From positions 1-5,804 of the forward strand of contig UQVG01000139.1 of NCBI GenBank assembly GCA_900544435.1: DNA of 5,804 nucleotides, written 5' to 3'. This document shows, in pieces, positions 1-5,367 of the stretch. The notes beneath the pieces were generated by a model. That model did no database searches and had not been told where the DNA came from. It was given only the letters and a program-made list of their open reading frames with translations. Positions within the stretch are counted from its first letter, which is position 1, and each line of letters starts with the position of its first letter. Source of the stretch: an uncultured Erysipelotrichaceae bacterium. Lineage in GTDB: Bacteria; Bacillota_I; Bacilli_A; Erysipelotrichales; Coprobacillaceae. Made by a program: the position numbers and the translations under genes.

Positions 1-547
1 CTGATATATTACGAATTCCTTTCTTCGCTCTAATTAATAAATCAATTCTTCTTTGTTCATCACTATTATCTATTTCAGAATAATCTTTTTCTAAAAATTT
101 ATGATTACGATCATCATCTTTATCTTTCAAATTTAATTCTTCATTTTTTTCATCCCCCATGGTTTCAAAAACTTGTTTTTTAAACCATGTAATCCATCTT
201 CTACCAACAACTAAATCTAAATCTTGTTGCATGGCATCTTGAAGTAAATAAGATAATGTTTGAGGCATAATATAATCATCACTATCAATGAAATAAATAT
301 AATCTCCTGTTGCATTTTCTAAACCAAGATTTCTTTTTTTAGCAACACCTTCTTCAATTGAACAAGGAATGACTTTTAAAGATATTTTATCTTTATATGT
401 GTCTACTAATTGTTGAAATTTTTGATCATCTTGACTTCCCACTAATAATGTTTCAATTTCAACATTTTCTTGTTCACTTAAACTTTCTAAACAATCTTTT
501 AAATATTGATAATATCCTTCATAAGGGACAATCACACTGATTTTCAT
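1..547 (-). CDS. GT2-fold glycosyltransferase N-terminal part, teichoic acid operon (3' end off window)
   Basis: The ATG at 547 is preceded by AAAGGAGAG (AGGAG core at 554-558) and lies 14 nt after the tagD stop. The frame stays open to the window edge, giving 182 codons plus one base. The start, MKISVIVP, is the first beta strand of a GT-A/GT2 fold. GVAKKRNLGLENATGDY at about residues 67-83 followed by YFIDSDDY at 85-92 is the classic nucleotide-sugar and metal-binding (DxD) region. The usual VDDGS motif is replaced by LLVGSQDD near residue 34. Residues 131-167 form a highly charged stretch rich in D, E, K and N, which looks like a linker or surface insertion. Fourth position in a tagGHD operon suggests a wall teichoic acid polymerising or decorating enzyme. 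Many Firmicutes carry a GT2 domain fused to a CDP-glycerol glycerophosphotransferase (TagF-like) domain here, but the missing C-terminus makes that inference only. The fold is confident; the substrate is unknown. Confidence 0.85.
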   Translation of the reverse strand, partial: MKISVIVPYEGYYQYLKDCLESLSEQENVEIETLLVGSQDDQKFQQLVDTYKDKISLKVIPCSIEEGVAKKRNLGLENATGDYIYFIDSDDYIMPQTLSYLLQDAMQQDLDLVVGRRWITWFKKQVFETMGDEKNEELNLKDKDDDRNHKFLEKDYSEIDNSDEQRRIDLLIRAKKGIRNIS

Positions 548-561
548 ACAACTCTCCTTTA

Positions 562-954
562 TTATAATTTATCTTTTAAATCATCTTTGATTTTAGTTGT
601 AGAAATACCTTCTGTACGAGGTAAATAAACTACTTCACAATAATCTTTTAAGAAATCAAATTGACCTTTCCAATCATCACCCATGACAAAAACATCAACA
701 TCATGTTCTTGAACATCTTTTATTTTTTGATCCCATGATTCTTCTAAAATAACTTCATCAACATATTTAATAGCTTTTAAAATAGCCATACGATCTTGAT
801 CACTATGATAAGCTTTCTTACCTTTTTGGGCATTAAAAGCATCACTGCTGACTGCTACAATCAAATAATCTCCTAATTCTTTAGCACGTCTTAAAATATT
901 CAAATGCCCAACATGGAACAAATCAAAAGTTCCATATGTGATAACTTTCTTCAT
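562..954 (-). CDS. tagD: Glycerol-3-phosphate cytidylyltransferase (TagD/TarD)
   Basis: This cytoplasmic enzyme joins CTP and sn-glycerol-3-phosphate to give CDP-glycerol and pyrophosphate, the activated donor for poly(glycerol-phosphate) teichoic acid. The 130-aa product matches the usual length of about 130. The cytidylyltransferase HxGH motif is in YGTFDLFHVGHLNIL, with His14 and His17. MGDDWKGQFD at 91-100 and the RTEGISTT signature at 113-120 are those of TagD. The close look-alike family, ethanolamine-phosphate cytidylyltransferases, is longer and has two domains. The ATG at 954 follows AGGAGA (961-966) with a 6-nt spacer. That Shine-Dalgarno overlaps the tagH stop codon (965-967), so the two genes are probably translationally coupled. 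Its place directly after the teichoic acid exporter genes supports the call. Confidence 0.96.
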   Translation of the reverse strand: MKKVITYGTFDLFHVGHLNILRRAKELGDYLIVAVSSDAFNAQKGKKAYHSDQDRMAILKAIKYVDEVILEESWDQKIKDVQEHDVDVFVMGDDWKGQFDFLKDYCEVVYLPRTEGISTTKIKDDLKDKL

Positions 955-964
955 CCTATCTCTC

Positions 965-1792
965 CTATCTCTTCATTTTATCTAATAATTTTTCCCAAAA
1001 ACCAATTTTAGGATTTTGAACAATTCGACTTGCAAATTTTTCATCATTTAATTTTTTCTTTTCTTTTTTCTTTAAACTATTATAAAAATCAACATATTCT
1101 GCATATTCATCGCATACTTCTTCAACATCACCATATTCTTTTAAACGGCCACCTTCAATCCACATAGCCTTTTGACAGAATCCTCTTACTTGCGGTAAAG
1201 AGTGAGAAATGAAAATAATGGTTTTCCCTTGATCTTTTAGTTCATTCATTTTATCTAAACATTTTTGAGCAAATCCTTTATCTCCAACCGACAAAGCTTC
1301 GTCTACAATAATAATATCAGGATTTAAATAAAGTGAAATTGAAAAACCTAATCTTGATTTCATCCCACTTGAATATTTCTTAACGGGTTGATATAAGAAA
1401 TCACCAATTTCAGCAAATTCAATAACACCTTCAGTAATTTCTTGAATTCTTTTTCTAGAAAGTCCTAGTAATGCTCCTTTAACATTAATATTTTCAAGCC
1501 CTGTAAGTTGCATATCCAATCCTGTATTGATTGCAATTAATGCTTGTTCTCCATTAATATCCATTGATCCTTCATCAATTTGTGAAATACCTGCTAAAAT
1601 CAATGACAATGTCGATTTACCAGAACCATTTGTTCCTAAAATTCCTACAACTTCTCCCTTAGGAATTGTAAAAGTAATATCATTTAAAGCATAAAATCTT
1701 TGCGTAACTGAACTTTTTGATTTACCATCATTTTTCTTTTTTAATTTATATATTTTTGAAACATGTTCAAATTTAATTGCATAATCTTCCAT
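965..1792 (-). CDS. tagH: Wall teichoic acid export ABC transporter, ATP-binding subunit (TagH/TarH)
   Basis: This is the ATPase subunit that powers TagG-mediated movement of lipid-linked wall teichoic acid across the membrane. The 275-aa product has Walker A GILGTNGSGKST at about 50-61, the signature YSSGM at 140-144 (the variant typical of teichoic acid and O-antigen exporters), Walker B IIIVDEAL at 160-167 and an H-loop histidine at about 197 in IFISHS. The N-terminal strand (YAIKFEHVSKIYKL) and the insertion before the core beta sheet are also usual for this subfamily. A lysine-rich tail (KKKEKKK near 241-247) follows the ATPase. The long extracytoplasmic extension of the Bacillus subtilis TagH (about 527 aa) is absent, so length and form match the short Staphylococcus TarH type. 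I chose the ATG at 1792 because AGGTGG (1798-1803) lies 5 nt before it. An in-frame GTG at 1801 falls inside that Shine-Dalgarno and is rejected. Confidence 0.95.
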   Translation of the reverse strand: MEDYAIKFEHVSKIYKLKKKNDGKSKSSVTQRFYALNDITFTIPKGEVVGILGTNGSGKSTLSLILAGISQIDEGSMDINGEQALIAINTGLDMQLTGLENINVKGALLGLSRKRIQEITEGVIEFAEIGDFLYQPVKKYSSGMKSRLGFSISLYLNPDIIIVDEALSVGDKGFAQKCLDKMNELKDQGKTIIFISHSLPQVRGFCQKAMWIEGGRLKEYGDVEEVCDEYAEYVDFYNSLKKKEKKKLNDEKFASRIVQNPKIGFWEKLLDKMKR

Positions 1793-1797
1793 TATTA

Positions 1798-1803
1798 CCA
1801 CCT
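1798..1803 (-). promoter_or_regulatory. tagH ribosome binding site overlapping the tagG stop
   Basis: AGGTGG reads on the minus strand 5 nt before the tagH ATG. It overlaps the tagG TAG stop (1802-1804), and an in-frame GTG lies within it. It therefore decides the ATG at 1792 as the tagH start and suggests that ribosomes finishing tagG reinitiate on tagH, keeping the two transporter subunits in balance. Confidence 0.75.
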
Positions 1804-2620
1804 AAATCATATCAATAAATTTATGTTTAAATTTATACATCATCATACTACCAATTGTAAAAATTACAATAACAAACACCCAAAAGAAAAGCATTTGTTT
1901 CCAATAAAATAAAATACCATGATGATATAAGAAACAATCTCTATAGCCACATACAATATAATAAATTGGATTAGCTTTCATAATATATCTTACTGTCATT
2001 TGCCATCCATATTTATGCAAACGAGAAATTGGCCATAAAATCGGTGTTAAATAAAGCAATAGACGCATACATGCTAAAATAAGCTTTCTTGTATCACGTG
2101 CTAACATATTTAAAACTGATGTAATCATGGCAAGTGAAATCGTTAAACAAATTGCAGCAAAAAGATAATAAACAAGTTCAAGCCAATAAAGTGATGGCAT
2201 GATCCCTTGTGTAAGCAAAAATACAATTAATATAGCCATCAAACAAAAATGATTAAATAATTCTTTACCTACAACTGTTGCAGGTAAAACTGATACTGGA
2301 AATTTCATTTTTGTAATGACATTACGTTTAGCATAAATGGCATTGGCACCATTAGTAATACATGGGCTAATAAAAAACCACACAACCATCCCACATAACA
2401 TCCATTGAATAAAAGGAATCTTTCCTACAGCCTTTCTATTCATAATTAAACCAAATACAAAATAATACGTCATAATTTGAATTGCTGGATTAGCAAAATT
2501 CCAAAAGACACCTAATCTTGAATCTCGCATATCAGAAAGCAATTCATACTTTGAAATACAATATATACGATACAAATTTGTAAAGTTTTCTTTTAATACA
2601 TATCGAATACTTTTAAACAT
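1802..2620 (-). CDS. tagG: Wall teichoic acid export ABC transporter, permease subunit (TagG/TarG)
   Basis: This is the membrane subunit of the two-component exporter that flips undecaprenyl-linked teichoic acid polymer to the outer face, working with TagH encoded directly downstream. The 272-aa product is close to the usual 270-275 aa. About six hydrophobic segments are visible, near residues 41-60, 72-92, 124-142, 147-172, 181-198 and 243-263, with no cleavable signal peptide. This is the ABC-2 (polysaccharide exporter) topology. RDTRKLILACMRLLLYLTP at about 175-193 and NPIYYIVCGYRDC at about 217-229 are typical of the C-terminal half of TagG/RfbA-like permeases. LLSDMRDSRLGVFWNFANP near 27-45 is the amphipathic entry to the first membrane span. 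The ATG at 2620 follows GGAGGT (2625-2630). An in-frame TTG at 2632 overlaps that Shine-Dalgarno and is rejected. It is the first gene of the tag operon. Confidence 0.94.
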   Translation of the reverse strand: MFKSIRYVLKENFTNLYRIYCISKYELLSDMRDSRLGVFWNFANPAIQIMTYYFVFGLIMNRKAVGKIPFIQWMLCGMVVWFFISPCITNGANAIYAKRNVITKMKFPVSVLPATVVGKELFNHFCLMAILIVFLLTQGIMPSLYWLELVYYLFAAICLTISLAMITSVLNMLARDTRKLILACMRLLLYLTPILWPISRLHKYGWQMTVRYIMKANPIYYIVCGYRDCFLYHHGILFYWKQMLFFWVFVIVIFTIGSMMMYKFKHKFIDMI

Positions 2621-2624
2621 AATT

Positions 2625-2630
2625 ACCTCC
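2625..2630 (-). promoter_or_regulatory. tagG ribosome binding site
   Basis: GGAGGT is a near-perfect anti-Shine-Dalgarno match 4 nt before the tagG ATG at 2620. It rules out the in-frame TTG at 2632, which sits at the edge of this motif. Confidence 0.75.
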
Positions 2631-2657
2631 AAAAAGTAAACCTATTATTACTTTTAC

Positions 2658-2686
2658 ATCATACCACTATTTTTTGCAAATAAAAA
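2658..2686 (-). promoter_or_regulatory. Promoter of the tagGHD operon (extended -10)
   Basis: On the minus strand TATGAT (2658-2663) is preceded by TGG, giving the extended -10 form TGnTATnAT. A weak -35 (TTTTTA, 2681-2686) lies 17 bp upstream. Transcription would start near 2651, leaving about 30 nt of leader before the tagG ATG. The element begins within 2 bp of the U-tract of the pyrE terminator, so one transcription unit ends where the next begins. The call rests on motif reading only. Confidence 0.55.
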
Positions 2687-2687
2687 C

Positions 2688-2726
2688 AAAAAAAAGGAAC
2701 AATGGTCTAAATTACCATCATTCCTT
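2688..2726 (-). terminator. Intrinsic terminator after pyrE
   Basis: On the minus strand AAGGAA, two mismatched bases and ATGGT pair across a 7-nt loop with ACCAT and TTCCTT (arms 2714-2726 and 2694-2706). A run of eight T residues (2688-2695) follows. The hairpin starts 8 nt past the pyrE stop, so it closes the pyrFE unit. The internal CA/CA mismatch makes it imperfect, so some read-through into tagG is possible. Confidence 0.75.
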
Positions 2727-2734
2727 AAAAATAT

Positions 2735-3367
2735 TTATTTATTCATCCATGATTCATCACTTGGATCAACTTTCCAAGCTTTTAATTTTTCCATATCTTC
2801 ATGTTTAATATAATCATGTTCTTTAGCAACTTCAATTAAAGTATCATAATTTGATAAAGTTACAAATGGACAATGTGCATTTTCAAAATTAACTGTTGCT
2901 TTATCTAAACCATATGTAAAGATAGCAATAAGTCCTAATACTTCACATCCAGCTTCTCTTAAGGCTTCTACACATTCTAAAGAAGAACCACCAGTTGAAA
3001 TTAAATCTTCAACAACAACAACTTTCATTCCTTCTTTAACAACACCTTCAATACGATTATTACGTCCATGAGATTTAGCTCCTCCACGAACATAACCCAT
3101 TGGTAAATCTAAAATATCAGCAGCTAAAGCAGCATGTGCAATACCTGCAGTTGCAGTTCCCATTAAACATTCTGCATCTGGGAAATTATCCTTTACAAGT
3201 TTAGCAAGCCCTTGTTCAACATCTTTTCTAACTTTAGGATAAGATAAAGTTAAACGGTTATCACAATAAATTGGTGATTTAATACCACTTGCCCAAGTGA
3301 ATGGTTCATTTGGTCTTAAAAAGACAGCTTTAATATCTAATAAATCTTTAGCAATAATTTTTTTCAT
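2735..3367 (-). CDS. pyrE: Orotate phosphoribosyltransferase (PyrE)
   Basis: This cytoplasmic enzyme catalyses step five of de novo pyrimidine synthesis: orotate + PRPP gives orotidine 5'-monophosphate + PPi. The 210-aa product has the normal length for Firmicute Pyr[16 protein letters not shown] at 24-38 forms the orotate and PRPP-binding N-terminal part, and [11 protein letters not shown] at 98-108 is the mobile catalytic loop. [13 protein letters not shown] at 116-128 is the PRPP-binding motif of type I phosphoribosyltransferases, with the two acidic residues E120 and D121. The ATG at 3367 follows AAGGAGAAT (AGGAG at 3375-3379), a Shine-Dalgarno lying inside the last codons of pyrF. Only 2 nt separate the pyrF stop from the ATG, so translational coupling is likely. 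Its product feeds straight into PyrF. An intrinsic terminator follows. Confidence 0.96.
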   Translation of the reverse strand: MKKIIAKDLLDIKAVFLRPNEPFTWASGIKSPIYCDNRLTLSYPKVRKDVEQGLAKLVKDNFPDAECLMGTATAGIAHAALAADILDLPMGYVRGGAKSHGRNNRIEGVVKEGMKVVVVEDLISTGGSSLECVEALREAGCEVLGLIAIFTYGLDKATVNFENAHCPFVTLSNYDTLIEVAKEHDYIKHEDMEKLKAWKVDPSDESWMNK

Positions 3368-3369
3368 TT

Positions 3370-4080
3370 CTATTCTCCTTGAAAATCTTGATAAACTTTT
3401 TTATATGTAGCAAGAGGATCTTGACTTCCTGTAATTGTTCTACCAACAACAATATAACTTGAAGTTAATTCTTTTGCCATTGCTGGTGTTGTGACACGTT
3501 TTTGATCATTAACACTATCACTTGCAAGACGTATTCCTGGTGTAACTGTTAAGAATTCTTGTCCTAAATGATCATGAATGATTTTTGATTCTAATGGTGA
3601 ACATACAACACCATCTAATCCTGCTGCTTTAGCATTTTCAGCCCATTTTAACACAACATTTTCTAATGGTTCATGAATTAATAATTGATTATCTAATACA
3701 TCTTGATCTAAAGATGTTAAACATGTTACAGCAATACATAAAGGTCTTTTACCACCTGTTTTTCCTTCTTCTAGCCCTTCAATAGCAGCTTTCATCATGT
3801 CAATACCACCAGAAGCATGAACATTGACCATATCTACATCTAATTTAGCAAGTTGTCTCATTGCACTTTTTACAGTATTTGGAATATCATGTAATTTTAA
3901 ATCCAAAAAGATCTTATGTCCCATTTCCTTAATCATCTTAATGATTTCAATTCCTTCTCCATAAAACAATTCCATCCCTACTTTTACATAAAGACTTTCT
4001 CCCTCAAATTGTTTTAAGAAGTTTTCAACATCACTTTTTGTCTTAAAATCAAGAGCAATACAAATTCTACTTTCGTTCAT
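3370..4080 (-). CDS. pyrF: Orotidine 5'-phosphate decarboxylase (PyrF)
   Basis: This enzyme catalyses the last step of de novo UMP synthesis: OMP gives UMP + CO2. The 236-aa product fits the short bacterial type I family (Bacillus subtilis about 239 aa). The family's charged active-site network is visible: D11 in IALDF, K33 in YVKVGMELF, and D60, K62 and D65 in [12 protein letters not shown]. The phosphate-binding elements TPGIR at 180-184 and VGRTIT at 212-217 (R214) complete the TIM-barrel site. The ATG at 4080 follows AAGGAGG (4086-4092) with a 5-nt spacer. It is the first gene of a pyrF-pyrE pair with its own promoter. The other pyr genes (pyrB, pyrC, pyrD, carAB) are not in this window. 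The leader is only about 20 nt, which leaves no room for a PyrR-type attenuator. Confidence 0.97.
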   Translation of the reverse strand: MNESRICIALDFKTKSDVENFLKQFEGESLYVKVGMELFYGEGIEIIKMIKEMGHKIFLDLKLHDIPNTVKSAMRQLAKLDVDMVNVHASGGIDMMKAAIEGLEEGKTGGKRPLCIAVTCLTSLDQDVLDNQLLIHEPLENVVLKWAENAKAAGLDGVVCSPLESKIIHDHLGQEFLTVTPGIRLASDSVNDQKRVTTPAMAKELTSSYIVVGRTITGSQDPLATYKKVYQDFQGE

Positions 4081-4106
4081 AAAAGCCTCCTTATTATTCT
4101 TTTTCT

Positions 4107-4135
4107 ATTATATCAAAATTAATACTTCTATTCTA
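4107..4135 (-). promoter_or_regulatory. Promoter of pyrFE (extended -10)
   Basis: The minus strand carries a perfect TATAAT (4107-4112) preceded by TGA, which is an extended -10. A partial -35 (TAGAAT, 4130-4135) lies 17 bp upstream. The predicted start near 4100 gives a leader of about 20 nt to the pyrF ATG. The -35 begins 6 bp beyond the stop of the upstream DUF3783-like gene, and I see no terminator between them, so pyrFE may also receive read-through. Confidence 0.65.
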
Positions 4136-4141
4136 TACGAT

Positions 4142-4492
4142 TTATTTATTTTTTTGATATTCTTCTAATAAGTGTTCTCCTAGCATTTCAAATGTCCAAT
4201 TAAAATTTGTTGCCGTAACAATAGCTTTTAAACAAAGCTTTTGATTATCTTTTAAAAGATACAATATTTGATCCATTTTTGATGATGAAACATTTGAAAA
4301 AAGAATAATTGCTGGCTCAATTTTCTTATTTTTAGATTTCTTTATTTTCTTATTTAAAATATCTTTTACTTTAGTTTGTATCATTTGAGCTGTTAATTGA
4401 ATTACTTCTATATTCATCATCACACACATTTGTAATAATTGATCTTTATGATCTATTTTTTCAATATTATAAACAATCAGTTTTGAATTCAT
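4142..4492 (-). CDS. DUF3783-like protein, function unknown
   Basis: This 116-aa protein is predicted to be cytoplasmic, with no signal peptide or membrane segment. The N-terminal KLIVYNI looks like a beta strand and is followed by a predicted helix-strand unit to about residue 34. Residues 44-58 are a lysine-rich stretch (KKIKKSKNKK core). EPAIILFSN at 59-67 is followed by a helix, and KAIVTATNFNWT at 89-100 leads to an acidic C-terminal helix (GEHLLEEYQ). The order of a strand with E-P, then KA-x-x-T-x-x-N-x-x-W-T, then an EL/HLLEE helix, matches my memory of DUF3783 (a domain of unknown function in Firmicutes). No catalytic motif is evident. The ATG at 4492 is chosen because AAAGGAGA (4497-4504) lies just before it. 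In-frame codons upstream to 4549 would run back through the rpsD terminator into rpsD and have no Shine-Dalgarno. The gene sits 49 nt after rpsD and 61 nt before pyrF. Confidence 0.8.
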   Translation of the reverse strand: MNSKLIVYNIEKIDHKDQLLQMCVMMNIEVIQLTAQMIQTKVKDILNKKIKKSKNKKIEPAIILFSNVSSSKMDQILYLLKDNQKLCLKAIVTATNFNWTFEMLGEHLLEEYQKNK

Positions 4493-4510
4493 AAATTCTC
4501 CTTTATATAC

Positions 4511-4537
4511 AAAAAAACAGCTATAAAAGCTGCTTTT
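4511..4537 (-). terminator. Intrinsic terminator after rpsD
   Basis: On the minus strand AAAAGCAGC pairs with GCTGTTTT across the loop TTTTATA. The stem is 9 bp with one G-U wobble, running into a run of seven T residues (4511-4517). It begins 4 nt past the rpsD stop. The U-tract ends only 18 nt before the ATG of the next gene, so it probably also limits how much transcript reaches that gene. Confidence 0.8.
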
Positions 4538-4541
4538 CTTA

Positions 4542-5147
4542 TTAACCAAGTCTGTTGTAGTATTCTACGATTAGTGCTTCGTTAATTTCTGAGTTTAATT
4601 CAGATCTTTCAGGTAAACGAGTTAATTTACCAGTTAATTTATTAGTATCAACTTCAACGAAAGCTGGAGTTGCAACTTTATTTTCTAAAGCTTCTTTAAT
4701 AACTGCTAAATTTAATGATCTTTCTCTTACTTCGATAACATCACCAACATTTACTCTGTATGATGGGATATCAGTTTTAACACCATTTACTAAGAAATGA
4801 CCATGGTTTACTAATTGTCTAGCTTGTCTTCTTGTAGAAGCAAAACCTAATCTATAAACAACATTGTCTAATCTTCTTTCTAATAAGCATAAGAAGTTAT
4901 AACCATGAATACCTTCCATTTTACCTGCTTGATTGAATGTGTTGTGGAATTGTTTTTCATTAACTCCATACATATGTCTTACTTTTTGTTTTTCTGCTAA
5001 TTGTAATCCATATTCAGTTTGTTTTTTTCTTTTTTGTCCATGTTGACCTGGAGCATAAGCTCTTCTGTTTAATTCTTTCCCGTTTTCTAAGATTGAGAAT
5101 CCTAAACGACGAGAGATTTTCCATTGTGGTCCTGTATAACGTGCCAT
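4542..5147 (-). CDS. rpsD: 30S ribosomal protein S4 (RpsD)
   Basis: This is a primary 16S rRNA-binding protein that nucleates 30S assembly at the five-helix junction. In many bacteria it also represses its own mRNA. The 201-aa product has the standard length. [17 protein letters not shown] is the S4 N-terminus and contains no cysteines, so this is the zinc-free (C-minus) form. [15 protein letters not shown] at about 23-37 is conserved. The S4 RNA-binding domain runs from about 89 to 140 ([20 protein letters not shown], then the HGHFLVNG turn). The C-terminus EYYNRLG is typical. The ATG at 5147 follows GGAGG (5155-5159) with a 7-nt spacer; an in-frame upstream extension to 5195 lies in the leader and is rejected. 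The gene is a single-gene unit with its own promoter, leader and terminator, as in Bacillus, rather than part of the rpsM-rpsK-rpoA cluster. Confidence 0.98.
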   Translation of the reverse strand: MARYTGPQWKISRRLGFSILENGKELNRRAYAPGQHGQKRKKQTEYGLQLAEKQKVRHMYGVNEKQFHNTFNQAGKMEGIHGYNFLCLLERRLDNVVYRLGFASTRRQARQLVNHGHFLVNGVKTDIPSYRVNVGDVIEVRERSLNLAVIKEALENKVATPAFVEVDTNKLTGKLTRLPERSELNSEINEALIVEYYNRLG

Positions 5148-5308
5148 AAATTTTCCTCCGTATTGTTTTATTTGCATAAAGCAATAACATTGCATAGATC
5201 AATTGATAAGTGTTAATATTAAGCATTTCCCATTGCAGCTAGGTACTTTGCAATCATTTGATATTAACGCGTTTTTCAATACTCTATGTGCTGCTATTCA
5301 TTTACTGC
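5148..5308 (-). promoter_or_regulatory. rpsD mRNA leader, probable S4 autoregulatory element
   Basis: About 160 nt of untranslated leader separate the predicted start site from the rpsD ATG and contain no credible gene. A long stem-loop forms from GTTAATAT (5261-5268) and ATATTAAC (5212-5219). Inside it ATTGCA (5249-5254) pairs with TGCAAT (5232-5237) around an 11-nt loop. Nearer the ribosome binding site, GCAAT-GTT-ATTGC (5181-5193) can form one hairpin. The sequence TTATTGC can instead pair with GCA(A)ATAA (5168-5187, one bulged A), and the two exclude each other. Firmicute rpsD leaders are known to bind S4 and repress translation, so that role is the obvious inference. I cannot match this sequence to a specific leader family by eye. 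Confidence 0.6.
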
Positions 5309-5314
5309 CTTGTC

Positions 5315-5343
5315 ATCATACTATATATTTATAACAATGTCAA
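5315..5343 (-). promoter_or_regulatory. rpsD promoter (consensus sigma-A type)
   Basis: The minus strand has a perfect TTGACA -35 (5338-5343), a 17-bp AT-rich spacer and TATGAT (-10, 5315-5320). This is the strongest promoter in the window, as expected for a ribosomal protein gene. The predicted start is near 5308. Confidence 0.88.
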
Positions 5344-5367
5344 ACATTATTTTTATTCATAGATTCA

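Noticed and set aside
4511..4537. The rpsD hairpin as a bidirectional terminator
   Set aside because: Its other side has only an interrupted TTTTCTT, and no plus-strand gene points into it.
4493..4549. Longer start for the DUF3783-like gene (19 extra codons)
   Set aside because: The extension runs through the rpsD terminator and overlaps the rpsD stop region. The ATG at 4492 has its own Shine-Dalgarno.
5148..5195. Longer rpsD start (16 extra codons)
   Set aside because: The canonical S4 start MARYTGP at 5147 has a strong GGAGG 7 nt before it. The extension lies in the leader and contains that ribosome binding site.
5168..5197. The TTGCATA direct repeats as an operator or the start of a CRISPR-like array
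   Set aside because: There are only two 7-bp copies with no further periodic copies, and they lie in the transcribed leader. RNA pairing explains them better.
5014..5226. A 70-codon minus-strand open frame over the rpsD leader and the start of rpsD
   Set aside because: It overlaps the start of rpsD in another frame, has only a weak GGGAAA upstream, and its product resembles no protein family. It is a shadow of the AT-rich leader and rpsD.
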